Assembly (NCBI GenBank): GCA_039178165.1
Contig: JBCDFL010000001.1
Coordinates: 8,332-72,331, forward strand
DNA length: 64,000 nucleotides
Reading direction: 5' to 3'
Source: JBCBCP01 sp039178165
Lineage (GTDB): Bacteria > Pseudomonadota > Alphaproteobacteria > Rhodobacterales > Rhodobacteraceae
Below, in pieces: positions 26,504-34,876 of the stretch. Position 1 is the first letter of the stretch. The number at the start of each line of letters is the position of its first letter. Below the pieces are notes generated by a model. The model saw only the letters and a program-made list of their open reading frames with translations. It was not told where the DNA came from and made no database searches. Both the position numbers and the translations under genes were made by a program.

Positions 26504-26641
26504 CGCGCCGCAACCCGTACGACCGAGGCCGCGCTGACGGGGCAGCGCTGGCGGTCTGACGACCCCGATGCGTCGGCGGATTACGACCTGGACGCGGTCA
26601 TCCCGGGCGCGGACACTTGGAAATACGGCGCGTTCTTCTGA
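26504..26641 (+). pseudogene. Orphan 45-codon coding-like fragment without a start codon
   Basis: Between the minus-strand genes at 26484 and 26646, the plus strand is open from a TAA at 26501 to a TGA at 26639-26641. It reads with strong GC3 bias and ends ADYDLDAVIPGADTWKYGAFF. It has no ATG, GTG or TTG. It looks like the C-terminal remnant of a lost gene. I could not assign the family. Confidence 0.35.
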
Positions 26642-26645
26642 GCCG

Positions 26646-26936
26646 CTAGCGGATCACGATCTCGTCGCTGCGGACAAGGCCCAGCACGTCGCGGGCTTGT
26701 TCGTCCAGCAGGTCGAGGTCGAGGTAATCGTCCGACAGGCGGCGGGTGAGGTTTCTCATCCGGGCCACATCGGCTTCGACCGCGCGCAGCTGGGCGCGCA
26801 GATCCGTCGCCTCCGCTTCGATCTGGGCGCGCTGGAAGAGGCCGTATTCCCCCTGCACGGCGGCGAAGGTGAAATAGAGGGCCAGGACGAACGCGATGGC
26901 GAAAAACAGGACGGAGCCTAGGGATTGCTTGCTCAT
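26646..26936 (-). CDS. FtsB/DivIC-like septum formation initiator
   Basis: 96 residues. One membrane helix at about 8-27 is followed by a periplasmic coiled coil (about 35-72) and a short conserved end with DLLDEQARDVLGLVRSDEIVI. This architecture and the place next to central-metabolism genes match alphaproteobacterial FtsB homologues, which bridge FtsL and FtsQ in the divisome. Confidence 0.85.
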   Translation of the reverse strand: MSKQSLGSVLFFAIAFVLALYFTFAAVQGEYGLFQRAQIEAEATDLRAQLRAVEADVARMRNLTRRLSDDYLDLDLLDEQARDVLGLVRSDEIVIR

Positions 26937-27021
26937 GATGTCTGCCTCGGACGCGCCTCTGAGCGGGCGCTGGGCAGAGCATAGCAGAGGTGATTCGCGA
27001 GGGGAATCCCCCCGCGAGAGA

Positions 27022-28236
27022 TCAGGCCGACAGGGCCGCGACGCCGGGCAGGTCCTTGCCTTCCATCCATTCCAGGAAGGCGCCCCCGGCGGTGGAGATG
27101 TACGTGAATGCGGACGCCGCGCCCGCGTGGTTGAGCGCCGCGACCGTGTCGCCGCCCCCTGCGACCGAGGTCAGGCGCCCGGCGGCGGTCGCGTCCGCGG
27201 CGCAGCGCGCGGCCTCCACCGTGGCCGCGTCGAAGGGCGCAATCTCGAACGCGCCGAGGGGGCCATTCCAAATGAGGGTCTGCAAGTCCGCGATCTCCGC
27301 CGTGATCTCCGCCACAGCGGCGGGTCCGGCGTCGAGGATCATCTGGTCGTCCTCCAGCTCCGTGGCGGCGGTCAGGGGCAGGGTGTCGAAGGGGGCGCCA
27401 GCCTCGAACGCGCGGGCGATCTTGCCATCCCTGGGCAGGATCACGCGGCAGCCATGGGTGCGCGCTGTGTCCAGGATGGCGCGGGCGGTGTCCGCCATGT
27501 CGTCCTCGCGCAGGGATTTGCCCAAGCCCGCGCCCTGGGCGGCGAGGAAGGTGTTGGCCATCCCGCCGCCAATGATCAGCACGTCGAGCTTGCCCACGAG
27601 GTTGTTGAGCAAATCGAGCTTGGTGGAGACCTTAGCCCCGCCGACGACAGCGCCTACGGGCCGCTGTGGATTGCCGAGCGCGGCCTCCAGCGCCTCCAGC
27701 TCCGCTTGCATCAACCGGCCGGCGCAGGACGGCAGCCGCCGCGCCAGCGCCTCCGTCGAGGCATGCGCCCGGTGGGAGACCGAGAAGGCGTCGTTGCAAT
27801 ACACATCTCCCAGCGCGGCGAGGCGGTCCGCGAAGGCGGGATCGTTCGCCTCCTCCCCGGGATAGAAGCGGATGTTTTCCAGGAGCAGGACTTCGGCCTG
27901 CCGGATTTCTTCGGTGCCGGCCTCCACCGCTTCCAGCGTTTCGGCCAGGGTCACTTTGCGGCCCAAAGCGTCCGCGAGGGCCGGCACGATCTGGCGCAGC
28001 GACATGTCGAGGTTCACCTTGCCCTTGGGCCGGCCGAAATGCGCCAGTAGCACCGGCGTGCCGCCGGCGGCGAGGATGGCATGCACCGTGGGCAAGATCC
28101 GGTCGATGCGGGTGGTGTCGGTGACGCGCCCGCCTTGGACCGGCACGTTGATGTCCACGCGGGTCAGCACCCGCTTGCCCGCCAAATCCATCTGGTCCAG
28201 CGTTTTCCAAGCCATGGGGTGCGTTCCGTCTTTCAT
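27022..28236 (-). CDS. pgk: Phosphoglycerate kinase
   Basis: 404 residues. VLTRVDINVPVQGG near the N-terminus, DAFSVSHRAHAS, the KLDLLNNLVGKLD region with GGGMANTF, and the C-terminal VAGGGDTVAALNHAG nucleotide-binding segment are all present. It converts 1,3-bisphosphoglycerate and ADP to 3-phosphoglycerate and ATP. The ATG at 28236 has AGAGG 5 bases upstream; the ATG at 28215 (MAWKTL) gives the more usual N-terminus but has no ribosome site. The upstream open frame to 28437 is not credible. Confidence 0.95.
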   Translation of the reverse strand: MKDGTHPMAWKTLDQMDLAGKRVLTRVDINVPVQGGRVTDTTRIDRILPTVHAILAAGGTPVLLAHFGRPKGKVNLDMSLRQIVPALADALGRKVTLAETLEAVEAGTEEIRQAEVLLLENIRFYPGEEANDPAFADRLAALGDVYCNDAFSVSHRAHASTEALARRLPSCAGRLMQAELEALEAALGNPQRPVGAVVGGAKVSTKLDLLNNLVGKLDVLIIGGGMANTFLAAQGAGLGKSLREDDMADTARAILDTARTHGCRVILPRDGKIARAFEAGAPFDTLPLTAATELEDDQMILDAGPAAVAEITAEIADLQTLIWNGPLGAFEIAPFDAATVEAARCAADATAAGRLTSVAGGGDTVAALNHAGAASAFTYISTAGGAFLEWMEGKDLPGVAALSA

Positions 28237-28369
28237 GGGGGCCTCTTCCGGGTCAGTCGCCGTCTTCTTGCGCCCCGGCGGCGGTGCGTCAACCGGCTTG
28301 GCTTTGCCCCGCTGCGGCCTTAGGTAACAGTTCACGCTAACATTGAGACGATCTGACAGGAGCGCCCCC

Positions 28370-28879
28370 ATGGCCGACATCGACGACCCCGAAAACACCA
28401 TCCTGATGGAGCTGAAAGGGGGCACGGTCACGATCAAGCTGCTGCCCGACGTGGCGCCCCAGCACGTGGAGCGGATGAAGACGCTGGCCCGCGGCGGCGC
28501 CTATGACGGGGTGGTCTTTCACCGGGTGATCGACGGCTTCATGGCGCAGACGGGCGACGTGCAGAACGGCAACAAGTACAAGGATTTCAACCTGCGCATG
28601 GCGGGCACGGGCGGGTCGGACATGCCGGATCTGCCGGCGGAATTCTCCAAGGTGCCGCACGCGCGCGGATCGCTGGGCGCGGCCCGCTCGCAGAACCCGA
28701 ACAGCGCGAATTCGCAGTTCTTCATCAACTTCAACGACAATGACTTCCTGAACGGGCAATACACCGTCTATGGCCAGGTGATTTCGGGGATGGAGCATGT
28801 GGACGCGATCACGCGGGGCGAGCCGCCGGCGGACCCGGACAAGATGATCAGCGTCAAGGTGGCCGCCGATGTGGGGTAA
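28370..28879 (+). CDS. Cytoplasmic cyclophilin-type peptidyl-prolyl isomerase
   Basis: 169 residues of the cyclophilin fold with FHRVIDGFMAQTGD, the active-site Arg in this segment, and NSANSQFFINF. No signal peptide. GACAGGAG precedes the ATG by 7 bases. It lies divergent from pgk and overlaps by 11 bases with a second, exported cyclophilin, so the pair probably arose by duplication and serves two compartments. Confidence 0.94.
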   Translation: MADIDDPENTILMELKGGTVTIKLLPDVAPQHVERMKTLARGGAYDGVVFHRVIDGFMAQTGDVQNGNKYKDFNLRMAGTGGSDMPDLPAEFSKVPHARGSLGAARSQNPNSANSQFFINFNDNDFLNGQYTVYGQVISGMEHVDAITRGEPPADPDKMISVKVAADVG

Positions 28880-29417
28880 GGCCGCGATATTCGCCCTGAT
28901 GGCGGGGGCGGCCAGCGCCTCCGGCATCGAGATCACGGTCGAGGGGCAAGCCAACGGCGTCATCAAGATCGACCTGCTCGAAGACATCGCGCCGGCCCAT
29001 GCCGAGCGGATCACGACGCTGGCCTCCGAGGGGGCTTACGACAACGTGATGTTCCACCGGGTGATCGAAGGCTTCATGGCCCAGACCGGGGACGTGGCCA
29101 ACGGCAAGGTTGGCGGCAATCTGCGGATGGCCGGGACGGGCGGGTCGGACTACCCGGACCTTCCTGCGGAGTTTTCGGACGTGCCGTTCGATGCCGGTGT
29201 GGTCGGCATGGCCCGCTCGCAATCGCCCAACAGCGCCAATTCGCAGTTCTTCATCATGTTCGAGCCGGGCTACTTCCTGAACGGCCAATACACGGTCGTG
29301 GGCCGCGTGACCGAAGGCATGGATGTGGTCGAGGCGATCAAGCGGGGCAATCCACGCTCCGGCGCGATCCAAGACGGTGCGCCGGATGTGATGGTCTCGG
29401 TCGTCGCGACCGAGTAG
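28869..29417 (+). CDS. Exported cyclophilin-type peptidyl-prolyl isomerase
   Basis: 182 residues. A signal peptide (about 1-17, KAAIFALMAGAASAS) precedes a cyclophilin domain with FHRVIEGFMAQTGD and NSANSQFFIMF. It should work in the periplasm. The start lies inside the end of the upstream cyclophilin (11-base overlap), so translation is coupled. Followed by two G/C-rich palindromic repeats. Confidence 0.93.
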   Translation: MWGKAAIFALMAGAASASGIEITVEGQANGVIKIDLLEDIAPAHAERITTLASEGAYDNVMFHRVIEGFMAQTGDVANGKVGGNLRMAGTGGSDYPDLPAEFSDVPFDAGVVGMARSQSPNSANSQFFIMFEPGYFLNGQYTVVGRVTEGMDVVEAIKRGNPRSGAIQDGAPDVMVSVVATE

Positions 29418-29420
29418 CCG

Positions 29421-29477
29421 ATTTTGGTGGGGGCGCTGCCCCCACACACGCAATTTTGGTGGGGGCGCTGCCCCCAC
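29421..29477. repeat. Two tandem palindromic (REP-like) repeats
   Basis: A 25-base unit occurs twice (29421-29445 and 29453-29477, 32-base period). Each holds the perfect hairpin TGGGGGC-GCT-GCCCCCA preceded by ATTTT. It fills the gap between the plus-strand cyclophilin and the converging minus-strand MFS gene, so it may act as a two-way terminator. A similar G/C-rich palindrome lies at 61991-62006 after coaD. Confidence 0.8.
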
Positions 29478-29528
29478 GCCCCCGGAGTTGTTTTTGGCCA
29501 AGTGAAGAGGGGAGGGTATCCCCTGCTG

Positions 29529-30980
29529 CTAAGCCCGTCTCGGGATGGCGAGGAAGGCAATGAGGGCCGAGGCGAGGCACAGGGCGGCGCTGAGCCAACC
29601 GATCGTGCCGAAGGCGGCGGTCATGGCGGCGGCATGGCCCTCGGTGTCGCTGGGCACGCCGAAACTGGCTTGTCCGCCACTGGCGGCGTAGCGCGCGGCG
29701 ATCAGCGGCCCGACGGCGGCGACGAAGATCAGGCCGGCCATGCGGGTGATGGCGTTGTTCACGCCCGAGGCAACGCCCGTCTGCGCGTCCTCCACCGCGC
29801 CGATCACCGTCGCCGATAGCGGCGCCACCACCGCGGACATGCCCAGGCCCACGAGGCACATCGCCGGAAGGATATGCCACCAGAGGTTCTGGAACGGCGC
29901 CAGCGCGGCCATGGCGGCGTAGCCGGCGGCGACGATCAGGCTGCCGCCCGCCAGAAGGGGCGCGGGGCCGATCCGGTCGGCAAAGCGGCCAGCGCGGGCG
30001 CTGAGCAGGGCGATGAAGACCGACATGGGTGCGAAGGTGGCTGAGGCCGCGATCTCCGAATAGCCCCAGCCGGCGATGAAGGTCATCGGCATGAAGAAGA
30101 ACATGATGTTCAGCGCGCCGTAGAGCAGGAAAGTGAGCAGGTTCGCCGCCGAAAAGGCCCGCGCTCGGAAGAGGCTGAGGGGCATCATCGGCGCAGGGCT
30201 GCGCGCCTCGATCCCTAGAAAGGCAAGTAGCAAGGCACCGCCGGCGAGGGCCCAAATCCATGCCTCTGACGTCAGGCTCCAGGCGAGAGCCAGGAGCGCT
30301 GCAGTCGCGACCGCGGCGCCGGGCGCGTCCAGCCTCTGGCCTTCCCGCTTGGGGTCCTGATCGACGTTCCGCCAGAGCAGCCACAGGGCGAGGCCGCCCA
30401 GCGGCAGGTTCACGGCGAAGATCCAGCGCCACATCTCCGGCCCGCCGAGGGTCAGTGCGAGGCCCCCGACGATGGGGCCGAGGGCCGTCGTCAGCGCGGA
30501 GGCCGCCGCCCAGATGCCGATGGCCCAGCCACGCTCCTCCCGCGGGTAGGCGCGGGCGATCAGGGCGAGCGAGCCCGGTACCATGATCGCCGCGCCGATC
30601 CCTTGCACGGTCCGCGCGCCGATCATCACGGAGGGGGAGGGGGCGATGGCGCAGACGACAGAGGATGCGAGGAAGACACCGATGCCGATCCCGAACACGC
30701 GGGCGAGGCCGAAGCGATCCCCCGCCGCGCCGCCCACCAGGATCAGCGCGGATAGGGTCAGCATATAAGCGTTGTGGATCCACTGGGCCTGCGCGAGGTC
30801 CGCGCCGAGCGAGGCGCGCATGGCCGGCAGGGCGATGGACACGACCGTGCCGTCGATGAAGCCCAGCGCCGAAGCCAAGATCGCCGCCACCAGCAAGTAG
30901 GGCCGTGCGGCGGCGTTGCAGAAGCCGGAGACAAAAACGGGCGCCGCGGTCTCACCGGGCGCCCGTGGAGCATCGGCCAT
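29529..30980 (-). CDS. MFS drug-efflux transporter (DHA2, EmrB/QacA type)
   Basis: 483 residues with about 14 predicted membrane helices. FIDGTVVSIALPAM and the QWIHNAYMLTLSALILVGGAAGDRFG segment (motif A) are typical of the DHA2 proton antiporter family. GSLALIARAYPREERGWAIGIWAAAS carries motif C-like features. Substrate not predictable. No paired EmrA or regulator is next to it. Confidence 0.9.
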   Translation of the reverse strand: MADAPRAPGETAAPVFVSGFCNAAARPYLLVAAILASALGFIDGTVVSIALPAMRASLGADLAQAQWIHNAYMLTLSALILVGGAAGDRFGLARVFGIGIGVFLASSVVCAIAPSPSVMIGARTVQGIGAAIMVPGSLALIARAYPREERGWAIGIWAAASALTTALGPIVGGLALTLGGPEMWRWIFAVNLPLGGLALWLLWRNVDQDPKREGQRLDAPGAAVATAALLALAWSLTSEAWIWALAGGALLLAFLGIEARSPAPMMPLSLFRARAFSAANLLTFLLYGALNIMFFFMPMTFIAGWGYSEIAASATFAPMSVFIALLSARAGRFADRIGPAPLLAGGSLIVAAGYAAMAALAPFQNLWWHILPAMCLVGLGMSAVVAPLSATVIGAVEDAQTGVASGVNNAITRMAGLIFVAAVGPLIAARYAASGGQASFGVPSDTEGHAAAMTAAFGTIGWLSAALCLASALIAFLAIPRRA

Positions 30981-30992
30981 TTGGGCCGGACC

Positions 30993-31511
30993 TTAGGTTT
31001 TATCTTGCGCGGCTGGCGCCGGCGCTGCGGCGGCGGGGCGCGGCGCTGCGGGTTTGCCGCCTGCGTTCAGCGGGTCGTCCTGGCGCTGCACGGAGCCCTC
31101 GAAATGGGCGCCGGACTCGATGGCGATAGTCTTGTGGATGATGTCGCCCTCGACCCGTGCGGTGGAGGTGAGGCGGACCTTCAGGCCGCGCACCCGGCCC
31201 ACGATGCGACCGTTGACGACGACGTCGTCGGCGATGACTTCGCCCTTGATCGTGGCGCTTTCGCCGATGGTCAGCAGGTGGGCGCGAATGTCGCCCTCGA
31301 CCGTGCCTTCGACCTGGATGTCGCCGGTCGTCTTGAGGTTACCGGTGATGTGCAGGTCCGCCGACAGGAGGGATGCGGGCGGTTTGGCCTTGGGCGCGCT
31401 GGCCTTGAATTCGCTCGCTGCGGGGGCGCTGGGCGCGCTGGGCGTCGGGACCGCGGGCTTGGGCCCGTCGTCCTTCGGGGCGGGGTCGTTGATCTTGCTC
31501 TTAGAAAACAT
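30993..31511 (-). CDS. Bactofilin
   Basis: 172 residues. A Pro/Ala/Lys-rich N-tail (1-45) is followed by the bactofilin beta-helix core (about 50-145: DLHITGNLKTTGDIQVEGTVEGDI, DDVVVNGRIVGRVRG, GDIIHKTIAIESGAHFEGSVQR) and a disordered Ala/Pro C-tail. Bactofilins form membrane-associated filaments that position wall enzymes. The start overlaps the end of the M23 peptidase gene by 11 bases, so the two should act together. Confidence 0.93.
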   Translation of the reverse strand: MFSKSKINDPAPKDDGPKPAVPTPSAPSAPAASEFKASAPKAKPPASLLSADLHITGNLKTTGDIQVEGTVEGDIRAHLLTIGESATIKGEVIADDVVVNGRIVGRVRGLKVRLTSTARVEGDIIHKTIAIESGAHFEGSVQRQDDPLNAGGKPAAPRPAAAAPAPAAQDKT

Positions 31512-32841
31512 CGTTCGCTGCCTTGATGTAAATCATGGGGTTTACCGCTTTGCCGCCGACCCGCACTTCGTAATGCAGGTGCACGCCGGTCACACGTCCA
31601 GAGGCTCCCATATCACCGATCCGATCCCCGCGCGAGACCCTTTGGCCAACTTTGACGCGGAGCCGGCTGAGATGCGCGTAGCGCGTCTCGATCCCGAATT
31701 GGTGCTGGATTTTCACCAGCCGGCCGTAGCCCGACGACCAGCCCGCATGGGTCACGACGCCGTCTGCGGTGGCGTAAAGGGGCGTGCCCAGCTTGGCGGC
31801 AAAGTCGACGCCGTTGTGCATCCGGCGCCCGCCCGTCTTGGGATCGCGGCGGAAGCCGAAGCCCGAGGTGAAGCGGTAGGCGTTCTTGACCGGATTGGCA
31901 AAGGGCGCTTGCTGTGCCGCAATGCGGTAGAGGTTGAGCGTGTCCATCTGCTCCAGCAGGCGGTTGGCGCGCAGCATGTCGGGGCTTGGCGCCTGCCCGC
32001 GGGTGGAGAAGGACAGGGGCGTCAGCGGCCCGCCCTGGCCGGAATAGCCGCGGCGCACCTGTTCGATGATGCGATCGGTCGGCATGCCCGCGCTGCGGAA
32101 CATCTTGTCCAGCGGCTCGACCGAAACGGTCATCGCCTCTTCGAGTTGGCGGAAGATGCGGTCGTTCTGTTCCTGCATCTCGCTGATCTGAAGCTGCATT
32201 TCGCTGGCCTGGTCCAGCGCTTCCTTGGCGTCGGCGGCGATCTGGTCGCGTTCGGCCGCGGTTTGGGCCAGCGCGTCTGCCACTAGGTCCATCTGCGCGC
32301 CGCCCGATGCGGCGCCAATGGCCGCGGGTCCGCCTGCCGCCTGAGCCTGTAGCGCAGCGACCTGTTCGCGGGCATCCTCCCGCGCCTGCATCGTGTCGCG
32401 CAGGGTGGACTGGATCACCTCGATCCCCGTCTCCAGTTCGCGCCGGCGGGTCTCGCTTTCCAGCAGCTGCGATTGCATCACGCTGATCTGCTCCAGCGCG
32501 GCGTTGAACCGTTCTTGGGCCGCCAGCGCTTCAGTCGCGCGGGAATCGCGTTGGCTGGCCAGCTCGTTCAGCCGCGCCTCGTACGTGCGTTGGTCGCGCT
32601 TGGCTTGTTCACGGAAGTTGCCGGCGCCAATGCTGTCCATCAGGATGATCGCGGCGGCCACCATGGCCCAGGCGACGATGACGGAGGATCCGGCAAAGGC
32701 CAGAAGCTGCATCCCGGGCCGAACCCGGATGAAGCGGGTGTCCGTGTCGGATTTCAGGAAGACACGGCGTTCGGGGAACCACCGCTCTAGGCTTGCGTGT
32801 AACCTGACGCTGAATGCACTGCGCACGCTCAACTCCCTCAT
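31501..32841 (-). CDS. M23-family peptidoglycan endopeptidase with coiled coil
   Basis: 446 residues from the chosen ATG at 32841. A membrane helix (about 45-66) follows a basic cytoplasmic tail, then long coiled coils (about 75-160 and 195-245), then the M23 zinc domain with the metal ligands in RRMHNGVDFAAK and HLHYEV. The open frame extends upstream to 32961, but that extension is unlike family members. The gene overlaps bactofilin, a pairing known to control cell shape in other proteobacteria. Confidence 0.9.
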   Translation of the reverse strand: MRELSVRSAFSVRLHASLERWFPERRVFLKSDTDTRFIRVRPGMQLLAFAGSSVIVAWAMVAAAIILMDSIGAGNFREQAKRDQRTYEARLNELASQRDSRATEALAAQERFNAALEQISVMQSQLLESETRRRELETGIEVIQSTLRDTMQAREDAREQVAALQAQAAGGPAAIGAASGGAQMDLVADALAQTAAERDQIAADAKEALDQASEMQLQISEMQEQNDRIFRQLEEAMTVSVEPLDKMFRSAGMPTDRIIEQVRRGYSGQGGPLTPLSFSTRGQAPSPDMLRANRLLEQMDTLNLYRIAAQQAPFANPVKNAYRFTSGFGFRRDPKTGGRRMHNGVDFAAKLGTPLYATADGVVTHAGWSSGYGRLVKIQHQFGIETRYAHLSRLRVKVGQRVSRGDRIGDMGASGRVTGVHLHYEVRVGGKAVNPMIYIKAANDVF

Positions 32842-33021
32842 CCCCAGCCGGGCCGCTTGGCGTTTGAGTGATGCGCGCGGCTTTGGCTCTGTCCCGTGCT
32901 TGCCAGGTCCCCACACCGCGGCAAGCCGGTTGTGCATAACCAGACGCTCGCGTTCGGGCAACCGCTTTGACCTAACGTCGCAAAGTCTTGCGAAGCTTGG
33001 CGAAAATCTGCCGATCTGCGC

Positions 33022-33825
33022 CTAGCGCGCGGCCAGCGGCCAGTAGAAGTCGGGCGGCAGGCCCGCCTCGGCGCGTTTCTCTTCGTTGAACGGGGGCTTC
33101 AGCGCGCCGTGGAAGTACTTTTGAACCAGGCCGTGAAAGGCGTCCTTGGGGTCGAGGTTCTCGCGTCCGCAGAGGAAGTGGAACCATTTGGAGCCGTAGG
33201 CGACGTGGGCGACTTCCTCGCCATAGATGACCTCCAGCGCGTCGACGGCTTGGGTGATGCCGGCCTTGCGGAAGACCTCGATCATGTTGGGCGTCACGTC
33301 GAGGCCGCGCGCCTCCAGCACCATGGGCACGACGGCCAGCCGGCCCATAAGGTCGTCCTTTGTGTCTTCGGCGGCCCGCCACATGCCGGCATGGGCGGGC
33401 AGAGCGCCGTAGTGGGAGCCGAGGCTTTCGAGGCAATCGCAGACCAGATTGAAATGCTTGGATTCCTCGTCCGCCGCTTTGACCCAATCGTCGAAGAAGC
33501 CGGGCGGTATGGGCACATGGCTGAACCGGGCGATGATGTCCCAATGCAGGTCGACTGCGTTCAGCTCGATATGCGCGACCGCGTGCAGAAGGGCGATGCG
33601 GCCCTCGTGGCTGCCAGGCTTACGGTGCGGCACGTCGCGCGGGTGCAGGAGTTCGGGCCGGTCCGGCCGCGCTGGGCGCAGCGGCGGGTCGGCCGTGCCG
33701 ATCTCCGGCATCCCGTCCTTGCGCGCAGCCCGCCACGCGGCGGCGTGCCGCCGCGACAGCGCGGTCTTCGCGCGCCCGTCGGCGGTGCGCAGGACGGCAT
33801 CGGCCATTTGGGCGAGGGGAAGCAT
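33022..33825 (-). CDS. DUF455 ferritin-like protein
   Basis: 267 residues. Diiron-type ligands appear in HIELNAVDLHWD, DEESKHFNL and GEEVAHVAYG, separated as in four-helix ferritin-like proteins. The start ATG at 33825 has GAGGA 8 bases upstream; an in-frame TTG at 33840 is unlikely. Members of DUF455 have been suggested to act on tRNA or oxidative metabolism, but the activity is not firmly known. Confidence 0.88.
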   Translation of the reverse strand: MLPLAQMADAVLRTADGRAKTALSRRHAAAWRAARKDGMPEIGTADPPLRPARPDRPELLHPRDVPHRKPGSHEGRIALLHAVAHIELNAVDLHWDIIARFSHVPIPPGFFDDWVKAADEESKHFNLVCDCLESLGSHYGALPAHAGMWRAAEDTKDDLMGRLAVVPMVLEARGLDVTPNMIEVFRKAGITQAVDALEVIYGEEVAHVAYGSKWFHFLCGRENLDPKDAFHGLVQKYFHGALKPPFNEEKRAEAGLPPDFYWPLAAR

Positions 33826-33851
33826 TGATGAATTCCTCAAGACAGGGCCGC

Positions 33852-34131
33852 CTAAAGGGGCGGAAGGCGGCGCGTGTGGCGGATCAGGATGATCTCAACC
33901 TCCTCCTCGGCTTCCGACACGCGAAAAAATACCTGATACTTGGTTCCGGCGACATCGAGAACGCGGCGCCGTCCCTCCCAATGTCGACCGAGCAGGGGAG
34001 GTCTGAAGCATTTGGGCGGCTTGCAATATCCTTGACGCCGTGGCTGCTGCTGCGCGTGGATTATGCTCTGCGATGTAGTCCTTGATGCGCGCGAGGTCTC
34101 GTTCCGTGCGCGGAGATATCTTCAGCTTCAT
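33852..34131 (-). pseudogene. RelE/ParE-family toxin gene with a frameshift
   Basis: The start at 34131 gives KLKISPRTERDLARIKDYIAEHNPRAAAATASRIL, a ParE/RelE N-half. After the codons for QTS the frame is lost at a run of four C (plus-strand GGGG at 33995-33998). Reading on one frame over gives LGRHWEGRRRVLDV, then KYQVFFRVSEAEEE and IIRHTRRLPP-like IRHTRRLPPL, the matching C-half, to a TAG at 33852-33854. Removing one base from the C-run restores a 92-residue protein. The uncorrected frame ends at 33895 as an 78-residue hybrid. It overlaps the antitoxin gene (ATGA). Confidence 0.75.
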
Positions 34132-34310
34132 TTGAGGCCAAGACGCTTCCACACATCTTCGATTGGAATTCCGAGCCCGGCGTCAAGTTCCGCTTCCGAT
34201 GCTTTGAGGTCCCGTTCCAGTTCCTCGAAATAGCCTTCGTCGTAGGGCCCGTCTTCGGGCCCGTCGTCGATCCACTCGGAGATATCGCGCTTTTTCGGCT
34301 GCTCGTTCAT
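34128..34310 (-). CDS. Short antitoxin of the frameshifted RelE/ParE pair
   Basis: 60 residues, acidic, with DISEWIDDGPEDGPYDEGYFEELERDLKASE-type helices and a C-terminal DVWKRLGLK. It precedes the toxin and overlaps it by 4 bases, the usual antitoxin-first order. Family not recognised by a clear DNA-binding motif. With the toxin broken, it may now be free of selection or may act on other toxins. Confidence 0.7.
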   Translation of the reverse strand: MNEQPKKRDISEWIDDGPEDGPYDEGYFEELERDLKASEAELDAGLGIPIEDVWKRLGLK

Positions 34311-34337
34311 GCCTGTAGCCTACGCCACAAGTGGGTT

Positions 34338-34802
34338 TCAGCCAAGGGCCTGCACCGCCTCCAGCACCTTCTCGGCGTGGCCCGGGACCTTCACCTTGGG
34401 CCAGACCTGCACAACGTTGCCATCCGCGCCGATCAGCACGGTCGTCCGTTCGATGCCCATATACGTCTTGCCGTACATGTTCTTCTCTTTCCAGACGCCG
34501 TAATCCTCGCAGACGGTGCCGTTCTCGTCCGACAGGAGAGGCACGATCAGGTCGTGCTTGGCGGTGAACTTGCCGTGCTTTGCGACGCTGTCTTTCGACA
34601 CGCCGAACACTTTGGCCCCGGCATCGGCAAAGGCCTGCAATTGTTCGGAAAACGCAATGGATTCCTTGGTGCAGCCCGGGGTATCATCCTTGGGATAGAA
34701 GTATAGGACCACCGGCTGGCCCTGCAGATCGGACAGTGTCACATCGCTGCCATCGGTCTGGGGCAGCGTGAAATCGGGGGCGGGCGCGTTCGTTTCAAGC
34801 AT
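34338..34802 (-). CDS. bcp: Thiol peroxidase Bcp (atypical peroxiredoxin)
   Basis: 154 residues. The peroxidatic Cys44 is in YPKDDTPGCTKES. The resolving Cys found five residues later in E. coli BCP is missing (Ile49), so this is a 1-Cys type, or uses the other Cys in GTVCEDYG. It reduces hydroperoxides in the cytoplasm. It lies divergent from the AsmA-family gene (75 bp). Confidence 0.93.
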   Translation of the reverse strand: MLETNAPAPDFTLPQTDGSDVTLSDLQGQPVVLYFYPKDDTPGCTKESIAFSEQLQAFADAGAKVFGVSKDSVAKHGKFTAKHDLIVPLLSDENGTVCEDYGVWKEKNMYGKTYMGIERTTVLIGADGNVVQVWPKVKVPGHAEKVLEAVQALG

Positions 34803-34876
34803 GGAAATAAGGCCTCTCGTGCAGGTGTATCGTCGCTCGCGCCGGATGGTAGCCCTTTGCCGCGCTGGGTAAAGTC

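Noticed and set aside
26492..26504. Inverted repeat GTTAT-AGC-ATAAC as a regulator site.
   Set aside because: It is short, occurs once, and overlaps a probable -10 box; not enough to claim an operator.
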